Positions 39,467 through 52,619 of a DNA stretch of 64,000 nucleotides are shown piece after piece (within the stretch, counting starts at the first letter, position 1; each line of letters starts with the position of its first letter). The position numbers were made by a program, and so were the translations under genes. The DNA lies in the NCBI RefSeq assembly GCF_017163935.1, contig NZ_JABVZR010000001.1, positions 744,001 through 808,000 on the forward strand. The letters run 5' to 3'. This stretch comes from Novosphingobium terrae. Lineage in GTDB: Bacteria; Pseudomonadota; Alphaproteobacteria; Sphingomonadales; Sphingomonadaceae. The notes beneath the pieces were generated by a model. It was given only the letters and a program-made list of their open reading frames with translations. It was not told where the DNA came from and did not search any database.

Positions 39467-42308
39467 TCTGCTGACGGCGGATTTCCGAACGGACCGACAG
39501 GCCCAGCGCATCGGCAACCAGCGCGCCCTGTTCGAGCGTGTGGCGCTTGGCCGAACCCGTGGCGGGCGAGGCCGAAGCATTGCGACCGGCGTAACGGGCG
39601 CGGCCCGTCTTGGCGCCGGCGGCTTCCACCGCTTCCTCGATCAGCGGCTCCACGAAGAACCAGGAACCGTTGTTCTTGGGCTCTTCCTGGCACCAGACGA
39701 TCTCTTCGAGCGCAGGCAGCTTGGCCAGACGCGCGGCGAGCGGCTCGCCGGGGAAGGGATAGATCTGCTCGATGCGGACGATCTGCGTGTCGGTGATGCC
39801 GGCGGCATCGCGCGCTTCCATCAGATCAAACGCCACCTTGCCCGAGCAGAGCACGATGCGCTTGGTCTCGGCATCGCTCGGCGCCTTGGGGTCCGACAGG
39901 ATGCGCTGGAAGTGACCATCCTGGAACTCATGGGCCTGCGACTTGGCCAGCGGGTGGCGAAGCAGGCTCTTGGGGGCCATGATGATCAGCGGCTTGCGGA
40001 ACTGGCGGTGCATCTGGCGACGCAGCACGTGGAAGTAGTTCGCAGGGCTGGTGATGTTGCAGACCTGCATGTTGTCTTCCGCGCAGAGCTGCAGATAGCG
40101 CTCCAGACGGGCCGACGAGTGCTCCGGACCCTGGCCTTCATAGCCATGGGGCAGCAGCATCACGAGGCCGTTGGCACGCAGCCACTTCGATTCCGACGAG
40201 GCGATGTACTGGTCGATGACGATCTGGGCGCCATTGGCGAAATCGCCGAACTGGCCTTCCCACAGCACCAGCGTCTTGGGATCGGCGCTGGCATAGCCAT
40301 ATTCGAAGCCCAGCACGCCATATTCCGACAGCGTCGAGTCATGCACCTCGAAGTGACCATGCGGCACCGTGGTGAGGGGCACATATTTGTGCTCATCGTT
40401 CTGGTCGACCCACACCGCATGGCGGTGCGAGAAGGTGCCGCGACCCGAGTCCTGACCCGAGAGACGCACCGAATAGCCTTCCGAAACGAGGCTGCCGAAC
40501 GCCAGCGCCTCGGCGGTGGCCCAGTCGAAGCCTTCGCCCTTGGTGAACATCTCGCGCTTGGCATCCAGCACGCGGCCCAGCGTCTTGTGGACGGTCAGGC
40601 CTTCGGGGATGGTGGTCAGCGTGCGGCCCAGGCTGTCGAACAGCTTGCTCTCGATGCCCGTGGCCACATTGCGGCGCGCGCTTTCGGAATCGGCAGGCTT
40701 GGTGAAGCCCGACCAGCGGCCGCCGAACCAGTCCGCCTCATTCGACTTGTAGGTCTTGGAGGCCTCGAAATGCTCTTCGAGATGGGCGTTGAAGGCCGAA
40801 ACCTGCTCACCCAGGAAGCCCGCGTCGATCACGCCTTCCTGCTGCAGACGGGCAGCGTAAATCTCGCTGACCGGCTGATGCTGGCGGATCTTGGCATACA
40901 TCAGGGGCTGCGTGAACGAAGGCTCATCGCCTTCATTGTGGCCGAAGCGGCGATAGCACCACATGTCGATCACGATGTCGCGGCCGAAGGTCTGGCGATA
41001 GTCCATGCCCAGCTTGCAGGCGAAGGTCACGGCTTCGGGATCGTCGCCGTTCACATGGATGATCGGGGCCTGCACGCCCTTGGCCACGTCCGACGGATAT
41101 GGGGACCCGCGCGAGAACTGGGGCGAGGTGGTGAAGCCGATCTGGTTGTTGATGATGAAGTGGATGCAACCGCCGGTGTCGTAACCCTTCACGCCCGAGA
41201 GGCCGAAGCATTCCCACACGATGCCCTGACCTGCGAAGGCGGCATCGCCGTGGATCAGCACGGGCAGCACCTGCTTGTGCTTGGCGCCGGCGCCCACATC
41301 GGTGCCGATGTCATCGCGCAGCACCTGATAGGCGCGCGTCTTGCCCAGCACGACGGGATCGACGGTTTCGAGATGCGAGGGGTTGGGCATCAGGCTCATG
41401 TGAACCTTGGTGCCGTCGAACTCACGGTCGGTGCTGGTGCCCAGGTGATACTTCACGTCACCCGAACCGCCGACATCCTCGGGGTTGGCGGTGCCGCCCG
41501 AGAATTCGTGGAAGATCACCTTGTAGGGCTTGGCCATCACGTTCGCCAGAACGTTCAGGCGGCCACGGTGAGCCATGCCGTAAACGATCTCCTTGACGCC
41601 GAGCTGGCCGCCATACTTGATCACGGCTTCGAGGGCAGGGATCATGGACTCGCCACCATCCAGGCCGAAGCGCTTGGTGCCGACCCACTTCTTGCCGCAG
41701 AACTTCTCGTACTGCTCACCGCGCACCACCGCGCCCAGAATGGCCTTCTTGCCTTCGGGGGTGAAGTCGATGCTCTTGTCGGCGCCTTCCATGCGCTCCT
41801 GCAGGAACTTGCGCTCCTGCGTGTCGGCGATGTGCATGTATTCCAGGCCGACCTTGCCGCAGTAGTTCTGGCGCAGGATCGCGACGATCTCATTGACCGT
41901 GGCCCATTGCACGCCCAGCGCGCCGCCCAAATAGACCTTCTTGTCGAGCGCGGCGCCCGAGAAGCCGTGATATTCCGGCGTAAGGTCGGCAGGCAGGTTG
42001 CGGCGGTTCAGACCCAGCGGATCGAGATCGGCGGCCAGATGGCCACGCACGCGATAGGTGCGGATCAGCATGGCGGCGCGCAGCGCATCGCTGGCGGCCT
42101 CTTCCACCGAAGCTTCGCTGACCTGGGTACCGGCCTTCTTGGCGGCTTCCTTGATCGCGGCTTTCAGAGTGGTGGGGTCCAGCGCCCGGGTCAGCTCATC
42201 CTCGGCATCGCCGCCGACCAGAGGCCAGCCCTTGCGCTGCCAGCTTGGTCCCGCCTGAGGGGGCTCCTGCGCCATATCGGGAAGAAAATCGTGGCTTTCG
42301 TTACCCAT
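39459..42308 (-). CDS. sucA: 2-oxoglutarate dehydrogenase E1 component
   Basis: A 949-residue thiamine-diphosphate enzyme that decarboxylates 2-oxoglutarate. The start at 42308 follows GGAAGGTGATTCCC; a frame extension to 42344 has no site. The N-terminus FLPDMAQE resembles the E2-binding tail. Catalytic residues sit in HGDAAFAGQGIVWE, HFIINNQIGFTTSP and DMWCYRRFGHNEGDEP; PHGYEGQGPEHSSARLERYL is a family signature. It heads the E1-E2-E3 set after sucD, with 162 bp and a hairpin between. Confidence 0.97.
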   Translation of the reverse strand: MGNESHDFLPDMAQEPPQAGPSWQRKGWPLVGGDAEDELTRALDPTTLKAAIKEAAKKAGTQVSEASVEEAASDALRAAMLIRTYRVRGHLAADLDPLGLNRRNLPADLTPEYHGFSGAALDKKVYLGGALGVQWATVNEIVAILRQNYCGKVGLEYMHIADTQERKFLQERMEGADKSIDFTPEGKKAILGAVVRGEQYEKFCGKKWVGTKRFGLDGGESMIPALEAVIKYGGQLGVKEIVYGMAHRGRLNVLANVMAKPYKVIFHEFSGGTANPEDVGGSGDVKYHLGTSTDREFDGTKVHMSLMPNPSHLETVDPVVLGKTRAYQVLRDDIGTDVGAGAKHKQVLPVLIHGDAAFAGQGIVWECFGLSGVKGYDTGGCIHFIINNQIGFTTSPQFSRGSPYPSDVAKGVQAPIIHVNGDDPEAVTFACKLGMDYRQTFGRDIVIDMWCYRRFGHNEGDEPSFTQPLMYAKIRQHQPVSEIYAARLQQEGVIDAGFLGEQVSAFNAHLEEHFEASKTYKSNEADWFGGRWSGFTKPADSESARRNVATGIESKLFDSLGRTLTTIPEGLTVHKTLGRVLDAKREMFTKGEGFDWATAEALAFGSLVSEGYSVRLSGQDSGRGTFSHRHAVWVDQNDEHKYVPLTTVPHGHFEVHDSTLSEYGVLGFEYGYASADPKTLVLWEGQFGDFANGAQIVIDQYIASSESKWLRANGLVMLLPHGYEGQGPEHSSARLERYLQLCAEDNMQVCNITSPANYFHVLRRQMHRQFRKPLIIMAPKSLLRHPLAKSQAHEFQDGHFQRILSDPKAPSDAETKRIVLCSGKVAFDLMEARDAAGITDTQIVRIEQIYPFPGEPLAARLAKLPALEEIVWCQEEPKNNGSWFFVEPLIEEAVEAAGAKTGRARYAGRNASASPATGSAKRHTLEQGALVADALGLSVRSEIRRQQKS

Positions 42309-42416
42309 GGGAATCACCTTCCACGCGCCGGTCCGCTCCGGCACTCTTATTCATTCATCTGTCGCGGCGGGCCCCCGGATGGGGCAGGCGCGAGACATGT
42401 CTTCAATCAAACAACC

Positions 42417-42459
42417 GGCATGGTGAACCCGGGCTGGCCTCCGCGAGGCCCACCATGCC
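42417..42459 (-). terminator. Long hairpin between sucD and sucA
   Basis: Outer stem GGCATGGTG / CACCATGCC and inner stem GGCCT-ccgcg-AGGCC, with a ten-base bulge on one side. It lies just after the sucD stop on the minus strand. There is no T-run, so mRNA processing or attenuation is more likely than termination. Confidence 0.5.
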
Positions 42460-42470
42460 TGATGCAATGC

Positions 42471-43361
42471 TTAGCCCTTGATCGCTTCGACCAGGGTCTC
42501 GCCCAGCAGCGAGGGGCTGGCCGAAACCTTGATCCCGGCCGCTTCCATGGCCGCGATCTTGTCCTCGGCGCCGCCCTGGCCGCCCGAGACGATGGCACCG
42601 GCGTGGCCCATGCGGCGGCCCGGAGGCGCCGTGCGGCCAGCGATGAAGCCGGCCATCGGCTTCTTGCGGCCCTTCTTGGCCTCGTCCTGCAGGAACTGGG
42701 CGGCTTCTTCTTCGGCGCTGCCGCCGATTTCACCGATCATGATGATCGACTTGGTCTCGTCGTCGGCCAGGAACAGCTCCAGCACGTCGATGAAGTTGGT
42801 GCCGTTGACCGGGTCGCCGCCGATGCCGACAGCGGTGGTCTGGCCCAGGCCGATGTTCGAGGTCTGGAACACAGCCTCATAGGTCAGCGTGCCCGAACGC
42901 GACACGACGCCGACCGAGCCCTTCTTGAAGATGTTGGCGGGCATGATGCCGATCTTGCACTCGCCGGGCGTCAGCAGGCCGGGGCAGTTCGGGCCGATCA
43001 GGCGCGAGCTGGAACCGGCCAGAGCGCGCTTCACGCGGACCATGTCGGCCACGGGGATGCCCTCGGTGATGGCAACGATCAGCTCGATCTTGGCGTCGAT
43101 GGCTTCCAGGATCGAGTCAGCGGCGAACGGTGGCGGCACGTAGATGACCGAGGCGGTCGCGCCCGAAACAGCCTTGGCTTCAGCCACCGTGTTCCAGATC
43201 GGCAGGCCGGTCTCGTCATGGGTGGTGCCGCCCTTGCCGGGGGTCACGCCGCCGACCATCTGGGTGCCATAGGCCAGCGCCTGCTGGGTGTGGAAGGTGC
43301 CGGTCTTGCCGGTCATACCCTGGGTGATGACCTTGGTATTCTTGTCAATAAGGATCGACAT
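42471..43361 (-). CDS. sucD: Succinyl-CoA synthetase alpha subunit
   Basis: A 296-residue subunit that binds CoA and carries the phosphohistidine. [40 protein letters not shown] and the active His in [11 protein letters not shown] are present. The partner sucC (beta) normally precedes it, but only 79 bp separate sucD from mdh, so sucC must be elsewhere in the genome. A 13-bp hairpin precedes the gene. Confidence 0.96.
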   Translation of the reverse strand: MSILIDKNTKVITQGMTGKTGTFHTQQALAYGTQMVGGVTPGKGGTTHDETGLPIWNTVAEAKAVSGATASVIYVPPPFAADSILEAIDAKIELIVAITEGIPVADMVRVKRALAGSSSRLIGPNCPGLLTPGECKIGIMPANIFKKGSVGVVSRSGTLTYEAVFQTSNIGLGQTTAVGIGGDPVNGTNFIDVLELFLADDETKSIIMIGEIGGSAEEEAAQFLQDEAKKGRKKPMAGFIAGRTAPPGRRMGHAGAIVSGGQGGAEDKIAAMEAAGIKVSASPSLLGETLVEAIKG

Positions 43362-43394
43362 GGATGTCTCCGATAAAACGGGGGAGGCAGGCAG

Positions 43395-43428
43395 TCAAAA
43401 GGTGCCCGCTTTGCGAAGCGGGCACCTT
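43395..43428 (-). terminator. Terminator/attenuator between mdh and sucD
   Basis: Perfect 13-bp stem AAGGTGCCCGCTT / AAGCGGGCACCTT with a four-base loop, followed on the minus strand by TTGACTGCC after a TTTT junction. It could stop most transcripts after mdh or protect the 3' end. Confidence 0.7.
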
Positions 43429-43440
43429 GTGCGATTGGAA

Positions 43441-44541
<1,101 letters not shown>

Positions 44542-44596
44542 CTATTCCTCTGTGCTGACCATTGCAAGGCACGAAACACATAGGGATGCAAAGAGT

Positions 44597-44615
44597 TTGC
44601 GCAATTCATTCGCAA
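44597..44615. promoter_or_regulatory. Possible Fur-like operator upstream of mdh
   Basis: TTGCGCAATTCATTCGCAA is an imperfect dyad with TTGCG/CGCAA ends, similar in layout to alphaproteobacterial Fur boxes (TGCGAAT/ATTCGCA). The match is 6 of 9 symmetric positions, so it may be chance. Confidence 0.2.
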
Positions 44616-44654
44616 TAGCGATAACTCGGTCAAAATGCACGTTTCGTTACAAAA

Positions 44655-44816
44655 ATGAACCTGTCTGGTACGTGAACTGCGGGTGCGGCTTGCGCATGGT
44701 GCATCGCTCGATGCGGAAAACGCATCGAGGGCGGTCAGGCAGGCGGGCAACAATGCGGCGGGGCAGGCCGACTCGTAACGCTAACAGGCCCGAGTCTCGC
44801 GACCGGGCCTGTTTTG
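44655..44816 (+). ncRNA. Candidate small RNA upstream of mdh
   Basis: Two strong hairpins lie in order on the plus strand: 44709-44731 (9-bp stem, GAAAA loop) and 44784-44812 (9-bp stem followed by TTTTG). No plus-strand gene precedes the terminator, so it may end a small RNA. The 5' end is a guess and no promoter was identified. Confidence 0.25.
44782..44816. terminator. Hairpin terminator ACAGGCCCG/CGGGCCTGT
   Basis: Perfect 9-bp stem with an 11-base loop. The T-run is on the plus-strand side (TTTTG). It lies 15 bp beyond the stop of the minus-strand hypothetical gene, and could act on either strand. Confidence 0.55.
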
Positions 44817-44830
44817 AAATGCCTTGCGTG

Positions 44831-45133
44831 TCAGCGGCGGCGCGGCGAACCGATCGCATCGGCCATCCGGCGGTCGAGCTGGCGGCAGACGGCACGCCAG
44901 TGGTGCGATTGATCGCGGTCGCCGCGCTCATGGGCGAGCAGGGTGAGGCGGCGGGCCTCGGCGGCGGCGTTCAGGCCATGGAGCGCGAAATGGCGCAGCG
45001 TGCTGACCAGCAGCGCATCGGCCCTGATCGGCGCATCGACATCATTGGCCGCCATGCTCAGGGCGGGGGTACTCAGGACCCGTGCGACTGCTTTACATTC
45101 CCCGCTGCCTGCTGCTGCGAAACGGATGGACAT
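44831..45133 (-). CDS. Small hypothetical protein (100 aa)
   Basis: A 100-residue soluble protein: MSIRFAAAGSGECKAVARVL at the N-terminus, then LLVSTLRHFALHGLNAAAEA and a basic C-terminus with HHWRAVCRQLDRRMADAIG. The N-terminus recalls short sphingomonad proteins of unknown function that start MSIRFAAA. The middle is helical and Ala/Leu-rich. I cannot assign a function. Codon use fits the neighbours, and the downstream hairpin supports a transcribed gene. Confidence 0.6.
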   Translation of the reverse strand: MSIRFAAAGSGECKAVARVLSTPALSMAANDVDAPIRADALLVSTLRHFALHGLNAAAEARRLTLLAHERGDRDQSHHWRAVCRQLDRRMADAIGSPRRR

Positions 45134-45252
45134 GGGGGTATGCTTCCTTGACTTGGCTTGTTTGTGAACCTTGGCGACGCAACCGGTCTAGGGCCAAGGG
45201 CCTAAACCTTTGTGATGCGGCTTGGTTATCGAAATGTTGCGCTGTGTAAATT

Positions 45253-45274
45253 GCGCCGGAACGAGGGCCGGCGC
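45253..45274 (-). terminator. Hairpin after the cell-wall hydrolase gene
   Basis: GCGCCGG-aacgaggg-CCGGCGC, 15 bp beyond the stop on the minus strand, then AATTTAC. The T tail is weak. Confidence 0.4.
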
Positions 45275-45288
45275 GGGACGGCGCCCGC

Positions 45289-46494
45289 TTATTGCGGCGT
45301 GCCGATCCACTGGCCGCTGTTGCGGTAATCCTCGCGCACGCTGTCGCTGCCGGGCAGGCCGCCCGGGAGATTGCTGGCTCGATAGGCCTTGTCGCCGCCG
45401 CGCCGGATGACATCATCGGTGTAGGCAGGCGGGGTTTCCGCAGGCGCGTTGGCGGCGGCGACCTGCAGTTGCGCGGCGCTGCCTCCGGCCTGTTTCAGGC
45501 TGGCGTCATAGGCGCGCTCCACCGCCAGCGGATCGGCGGTGGCCAGCATATCGGCGCTCTGGCCATTGCGGGCATGGGGCGCGGCGAGCGGTTCTCCACC
45601 GGCATAGGCGAAGCGGAAGGCGGTGCTTTCCCCGGCAGGCCCGGGCAGGCGATAGAAGCGATGCGCGCCGATCTGGCCGATGAAGTTCATCGCCGCGTCC
45701 CAATAGGGATGGACGGCGAAGGTATGGTAATGCGTCGCCAGCCCGACGGGGCGGAAGACATAGCCAGCCAGCGCCGCGCGGGCCACGGCTTGCGCCCGGT
45801 CCCAGAAATAGCGGCTGGGCAGGCGGGCCAGAGCGCCATCGCAGGTGAAGGTGAACTGGCAGCCGGTGCTTTTCTCGGAGCCCTGAAAGACCACGCCGCA
45901 CACCGTCTTGGGAAAGCTGGGATGCGCCACACGGTTCAGCACCACCTGAGCCACGGCGCGCTGGCCGTCATCGGGCTCGCTGGCGGCTTCGTAATAGATG
46001 GCGCTGGTCAGGCATTGCAGGGCGCGGTCGTGATCCTGTCCTGCCGCCGCCGCGATCAGGGCGCGCGCGGAACCGGCGGGGCCGGTGAGGGGGGCGGGAT
46101 CGCTATCGTCGTGGGCATCGGGGGCGAGGGTTTGCTGGCCGTCGCCGGGCAGCTGGTCCCACGCGGCCAGATAGTACCAGGCCGAGCCGGGGAAGCTTTC
46201 GCCCGGGCGCTCGAAAGGCATGGGGGTGACTTGCTGGGCGCTGTCATCCTCGGTGAGGGCAGCGAAGCCATTGTGCTGCTGGGCCTGCACCTGCCAGCTG
46301 GCGGCGACCACCACGGCGGCAATCGAGAGCGCGGCGGCGCGCAGCCCCACGGCATGATGCAGATGCTGGCGGCGGGCGCGGGCGATTGTCAGCGGCTTGC
46401 GGCGCGAGAAGCGGCCACGAAAATCCGCCGCGCGCGGCAGATCTGCCAGCGCGTGGATCGGAGTTTCAGCCATGTCACGCGCTTGCGGGTGCAT
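45289..46494 (-). CDS. SleB-like cell-wall hydrolase, membrane-anchored
   Basis: A 401-residue protein with a cytoplasmic basic N-terminus (about 45 residues), one membrane segment (GLRAAALSIAAVVVAASW), and an extracytoplasmic part. The Hydrolase_2 domain (residues about 155-270) has CLTSAIYYEAASEPDDGQRA, VVLNRVAHPSFPKTVCGVVF and CQFTFTCDG, the core of SleB-type muramidases that cleave peptidoglycan. A Gln/Ala-rich C-terminal tail follows. The start at 46494 has AAAGG eight bases upstream; a second ATG at 46473 is possible. It is divergent from uvrA. Confidence 0.85.
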   Translation of the reverse strand: MHPQARDMAETPIHALADLPRAADFRGRFSRRKPLTIARARRQHLHHAVGLRAAALSIAAVVVAASWQVQAQQHNGFAALTEDDSAQQVTPMPFERPGESFPGSAWYYLAAWDQLPGDGQQTLAPDAHDDSDPAPLTGPAGSARALIAAAAGQDHDRALQCLTSAIYYEAASEPDDGQRAVAQVVLNRVAHPSFPKTVCGVVFQGSEKSTGCQFTFTCDGALARLPSRYFWDRAQAVARAALAGYVFRPVGLATHYHTFAVHPYWDAAMNFIGQIGAHRFYRLPGPAGESTAFRFAYAGGEPLAAPHARNGQSADMLATADPLAVERAYDASLKQAGGSAAQLQVAAANAPAETPPAYTDDVIRRGGDKAYRASNLPGGLPGSDSVREDYRNSGQWIGTPQ

Positions 46495-46743
46495 CCGCAG
46501 AACCTTTGCAGAAATGGGACAGCCTGTCGCCTAGACGGTTCAACCATCCGTCGCATCTGTCGATTTGCCGCCGTTCCAAAGCGGCACGGACGGGGGCCTT
46601 AACCGTTAATCGCTTAACGCCGGCCCGACTTGCATGGTTAAGAAGGGCTTGTCGCGGTGGGGTCTCGTTACCACATTATGGAAGACGCGCGTGGGCTTGT
46701 GCCCTTTGCCCTTTCGGGCGAGCGCTTCGGTCTTGCCACAATC

Positions 46744-46758
46744 GAACAAATCTGGAAC
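46744..46758 (+). promoter_or_regulatory. LexA (SOS) box upstream of uvrA
   Basis: GAAC-aaatctg-GAAC matches the alphaproteobacterial LexA operator GAAC-N7-GAAC (or its complement GTTC-N7-GTTC) exactly. It ends 10 bp before the uvrA ATG, where repressor binding would block the promoter or transcript start. The pairing of this motif with uvrA is well established for this class. Confidence 0.8.
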
Positions 46759-46768
46759 ACGGGCCTTC

Positions 46769-49666
<2,898 letters not shown>

Positions 49667-49672
49667 TATGCT

Positions 49673-49703
49673 CTTCCGGCGGGACGGGGCGTCTCGCCGG
49701 AAG
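49673..49703 (+). terminator. Hairpin after uvrA
   Basis: CTTCCGGCG-g-GACG-ggg-CGTC-t-CGCCGGAAG, a 14-bp stem with one G-T pair and a three-base loop, seven bases after the stop. No T-run follows. The sequence CTTCCGGCG resembles the R-unit edge of the repeats (GTCTTCCGGCGAG in copy E), so it may be related. Confidence 0.5.
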
Positions 49704-49728
49704 GCTGACTGATCCAAAGGGGGAAGAG

Positions 49729-50415
49729 ATGATGCGAGGCGGGGTGTGGCTGGGGGTGGCTGCAATCTTGGGGACCAGTGTTCTGCACGCGGGTCCGCCA
49801 GCATCTGAGAAGCCGGGCATCCAGCTTCCCCTAGCGCCCGATAAGGCGCGCTATTTTCCCGAAGCTCTGAGGCGACAAGTCTTGGCCTGTCCTGACGGAG
49901 GAGCCGATCTACCGTCGATGACGGTGATGAATGAATTTCAGGAAGGCTGGTTTTCAGAGCATCTCGCGGCTGCCGGGGAGCCGTCCTTGGCCAAGCTGGC
50001 GGAGACAGCGCCTGCTAGCGGGCGTGCGGTGGTGCGCTTCACCTGGCTGCCAAGCTTCGATCATCCGGTGACGGTGCGGCTGGAATGGGTGCCATCAGGT
50101 GCCATGCATCTGACGGCCCGAATGTTGTCGGGAGCAGGCGGATATGCGCCAGGCGTGGTGAAGCAAAAAGTCGATCGCGATCTGACTGAGGCTGAGAAGG
50201 CAACCATGAACAAGCTGTTTGCCAGCCTGCTTCTATGGCGACAGCCCGCTGCGCTTTGCGATCTGGGCAGCGACGGGGCGGAATGGATCTTTGATGGGGC
50301 GGACAGCGCGGGTTATCATTTTGTGAAGCGCTGGAGCCCGAACAATGGCCCTGTGAAAGAAGCTGGCATGGCCATGCTCAAACTGACCGGCTGGCACTTC
50401 AAAGACATCTACTGA
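49729..50415 (+). CDS. Secreted hypothetical protein (228 aa)
   Basis: A 228-residue protein with signal peptide (MMRGGVWLGVAAILGTSVLH, cleavage after LHA). The ATG at 49729 follows GGGGGAAG; a frame extension to 49663 overlaps uvrA. The mature part has FPEALRRQVLACPDGGADLP, VRFTWLPSFDHPVTVRLEWV and a Trp-rich C-terminus with KRWSPNNGPVKEAGM. Two Cys are present. I do not recognise the family. It follows uvrA closely on the same strand but has its own ribosome binding site, and is unlikely to be a repair gene. Confidence 0.65.
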   Translation: MMRGGVWLGVAAILGTSVLHAGPPASEKPGIQLPLAPDKARYFPEALRRQVLACPDGGADLPSMTVMNEFQEGWFSEHLAAAGEPSLAKLAETAPASGRAVVRFTWLPSFDHPVTVRLEWVPSGAMHLTARMLSGAGGYAPGVVKQKVDRDLTEAEKATMNKLFASLLLWRQPAALCDLGSDGAEWIFDGADSAGYHFVKRWSPNNGPVKEAGMAMLKLTGWHFKDIY

Positions 50416-50419
50416 AACG

Positions 50420-50445
50420 AAAAACCCCGCCGGTGAGGGCGGGGC
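50420..50445 (-). terminator. Rho-independent terminator of argG
   Basis: On the minus strand GCCCCGCC-ctcacc-GGCGGGG is followed by TTTTTCG. It lies 84 bp beyond the argG stop, with repeat unit D between. On the plus strand it may also stop the hypothetical gene, with a CACTTCG tail. Confidence 0.75.
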
Positions 50446-50473
50446 ACTTCGTTCCAACAGAAAGCAATCTCTC

Positions 50474-50516
50474 GTCGGAAGACGTTATGGGAGCGCGAGG
50501 GTGTAACACCCTCGCA
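50474..50516 (+). repeat. Structured repeat, single-ended copy D (R unit)
   Basis: GTCGGAAGACGTTATGGGAG then GCGAGGG-tgtaaca-CCCTCGCA. It is the right end of the family without a left end. The palindrome is 11 bp from the argG stop codon. Confidence 0.8.
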
Positions 50517-50527
50517 CCTATCCCTTC

Positions 50528-51739
<1,212 letters not shown>

Positions 51740-51836
51740 GAGGCAGGCGCTCCGCTGGGAGGGAAGGGATCAGCGCGGGCGACTAGCAGGGCGGGGGGGA
51801 AGGGGCAAGGAGGAAGGGTTAGGGAGGAAAGGGAAG

Positions 51837-51881
51837 ATGCGAGGGTGTTACACCCTCGCGCTCCCATGACGTCTTCCGGCG
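51837..51881 (-). repeat. Structured repeat, single-ended copy E (inverted R unit)
   Basis: ATGCGAGGG-tgttaca-CCCTCGC, then GCTCCCATGACGTCTTCCGG. It is the reverse complement of unit D in layout. Purine-rich DNA (agggaggaaagggaag) lies to the left. With D it brackets argG, palindromes facing inward. Confidence 0.8.
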
Positions 51882-51932
51882 AGAGGCTGGCGCTATGTTG
51901 AAGCCGAACAGGCCGCCTTCACCGGCAGTTTA

Positions 51933-52619
51933 TTAGCCCTGCCACTTGCGGATCGCGCCGATAAAGGCAGCCGGGTCTTCGGCAGGCAGCATATGGCCCG
52001 CGCCGGCAATAACCGACAGCGCCGCACCGGGGATCAGCGCCGCGATTTGCTCATGCTGAACCACCGGGCTCCAGCGATCCAGCTCGCCCACGATGGAGAG
52101 TGTGGGGCAAGTGATTGAGGGCAGCAGATCCTCCACCTCGGGACGGGCCAGGAGGGCCTCGATCTGCTCCTCGAAACGGGCCTGCCCAGCGGAAATGCAC
52201 ATGGTGCGCAGATCAGCCACCAGCGCGGCATCGGTCAGAGCAGCAGGCGTCAGCATCGGCGGCAGCCATGCATCGACCAGCGCCGCAAATCCCTGCTCAC
52301 GCCCGATATCGCGCAGGGCATAGCGCTTCTCGCGCTCCTTGGGCTGGATCGGATGGATGCCGGTGTCGGCCAGCACCAGCGCCTCGACGCGTTCGGGCGC
52401 GCGGCGCATGATCTCCAGAGCAATGCGCGCGCCCATCGAATGGCCCAGCAGCACAAAGCGCTCCGGCGCGCGGGCCAGAGCATAATCCGCCATCGCGCCA
52501 AGGCTGGTTTCGCGCCCGTAGAAATCGTCGATCCCGCTGGCGCCGGGGAAGGCCTCCATCGTGGCCGAGAACATCGACAGATTGCACAAAAGGCCGGGCA
52601 GGATGAAAAACGGGCTCAT
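51933..52619 (-). CDS. Alpha/beta hydrolase
   Basis: A 228-residue alpha/beta-hydrolase. MSPFFILPGLLCNLSMFSAT at the start, the nucleophile Ser in VLLGHSMGARIALEI, the Asp in IVGELDRWSPV and the His in AGAGHMLPAEDP complete the triad. A frame extension to 52814 overlaps the upstream gene. The start overlaps the stop of the SDR gene (ATGA), so the two are coupled. Esterase, thioesterase or lactonase activity is possible. Confidence 0.85.
   Translation of the reverse strand: MSPFFILPGLLCNLSMFSATMEAFPGASGIDDFYGRETSLGAMADYALARAPERFVLLGHSMGARIALEIMRRAPERVEALVLADTGIHPIQPKEREKRYALRDIGREQGFAALVDAWLPPMLTPAALTDAALVADLRTMCISAGQARFEEQIEALLARPEVEDLLPSITCPTLSIVGELDRWSPVVQHEQIAALIPGAALSVIAGAGHMLPAEDPAAFIGAIRKWQG

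Noticed and set aside
39540..43376. Very long plus-strand frame (1278 codons) opposite sucA and sucD
   Set aside because: Antisense to well-identified TCA genes, with no ribosome binding site or family signature; third-position GC removes stop codons on the other strand.
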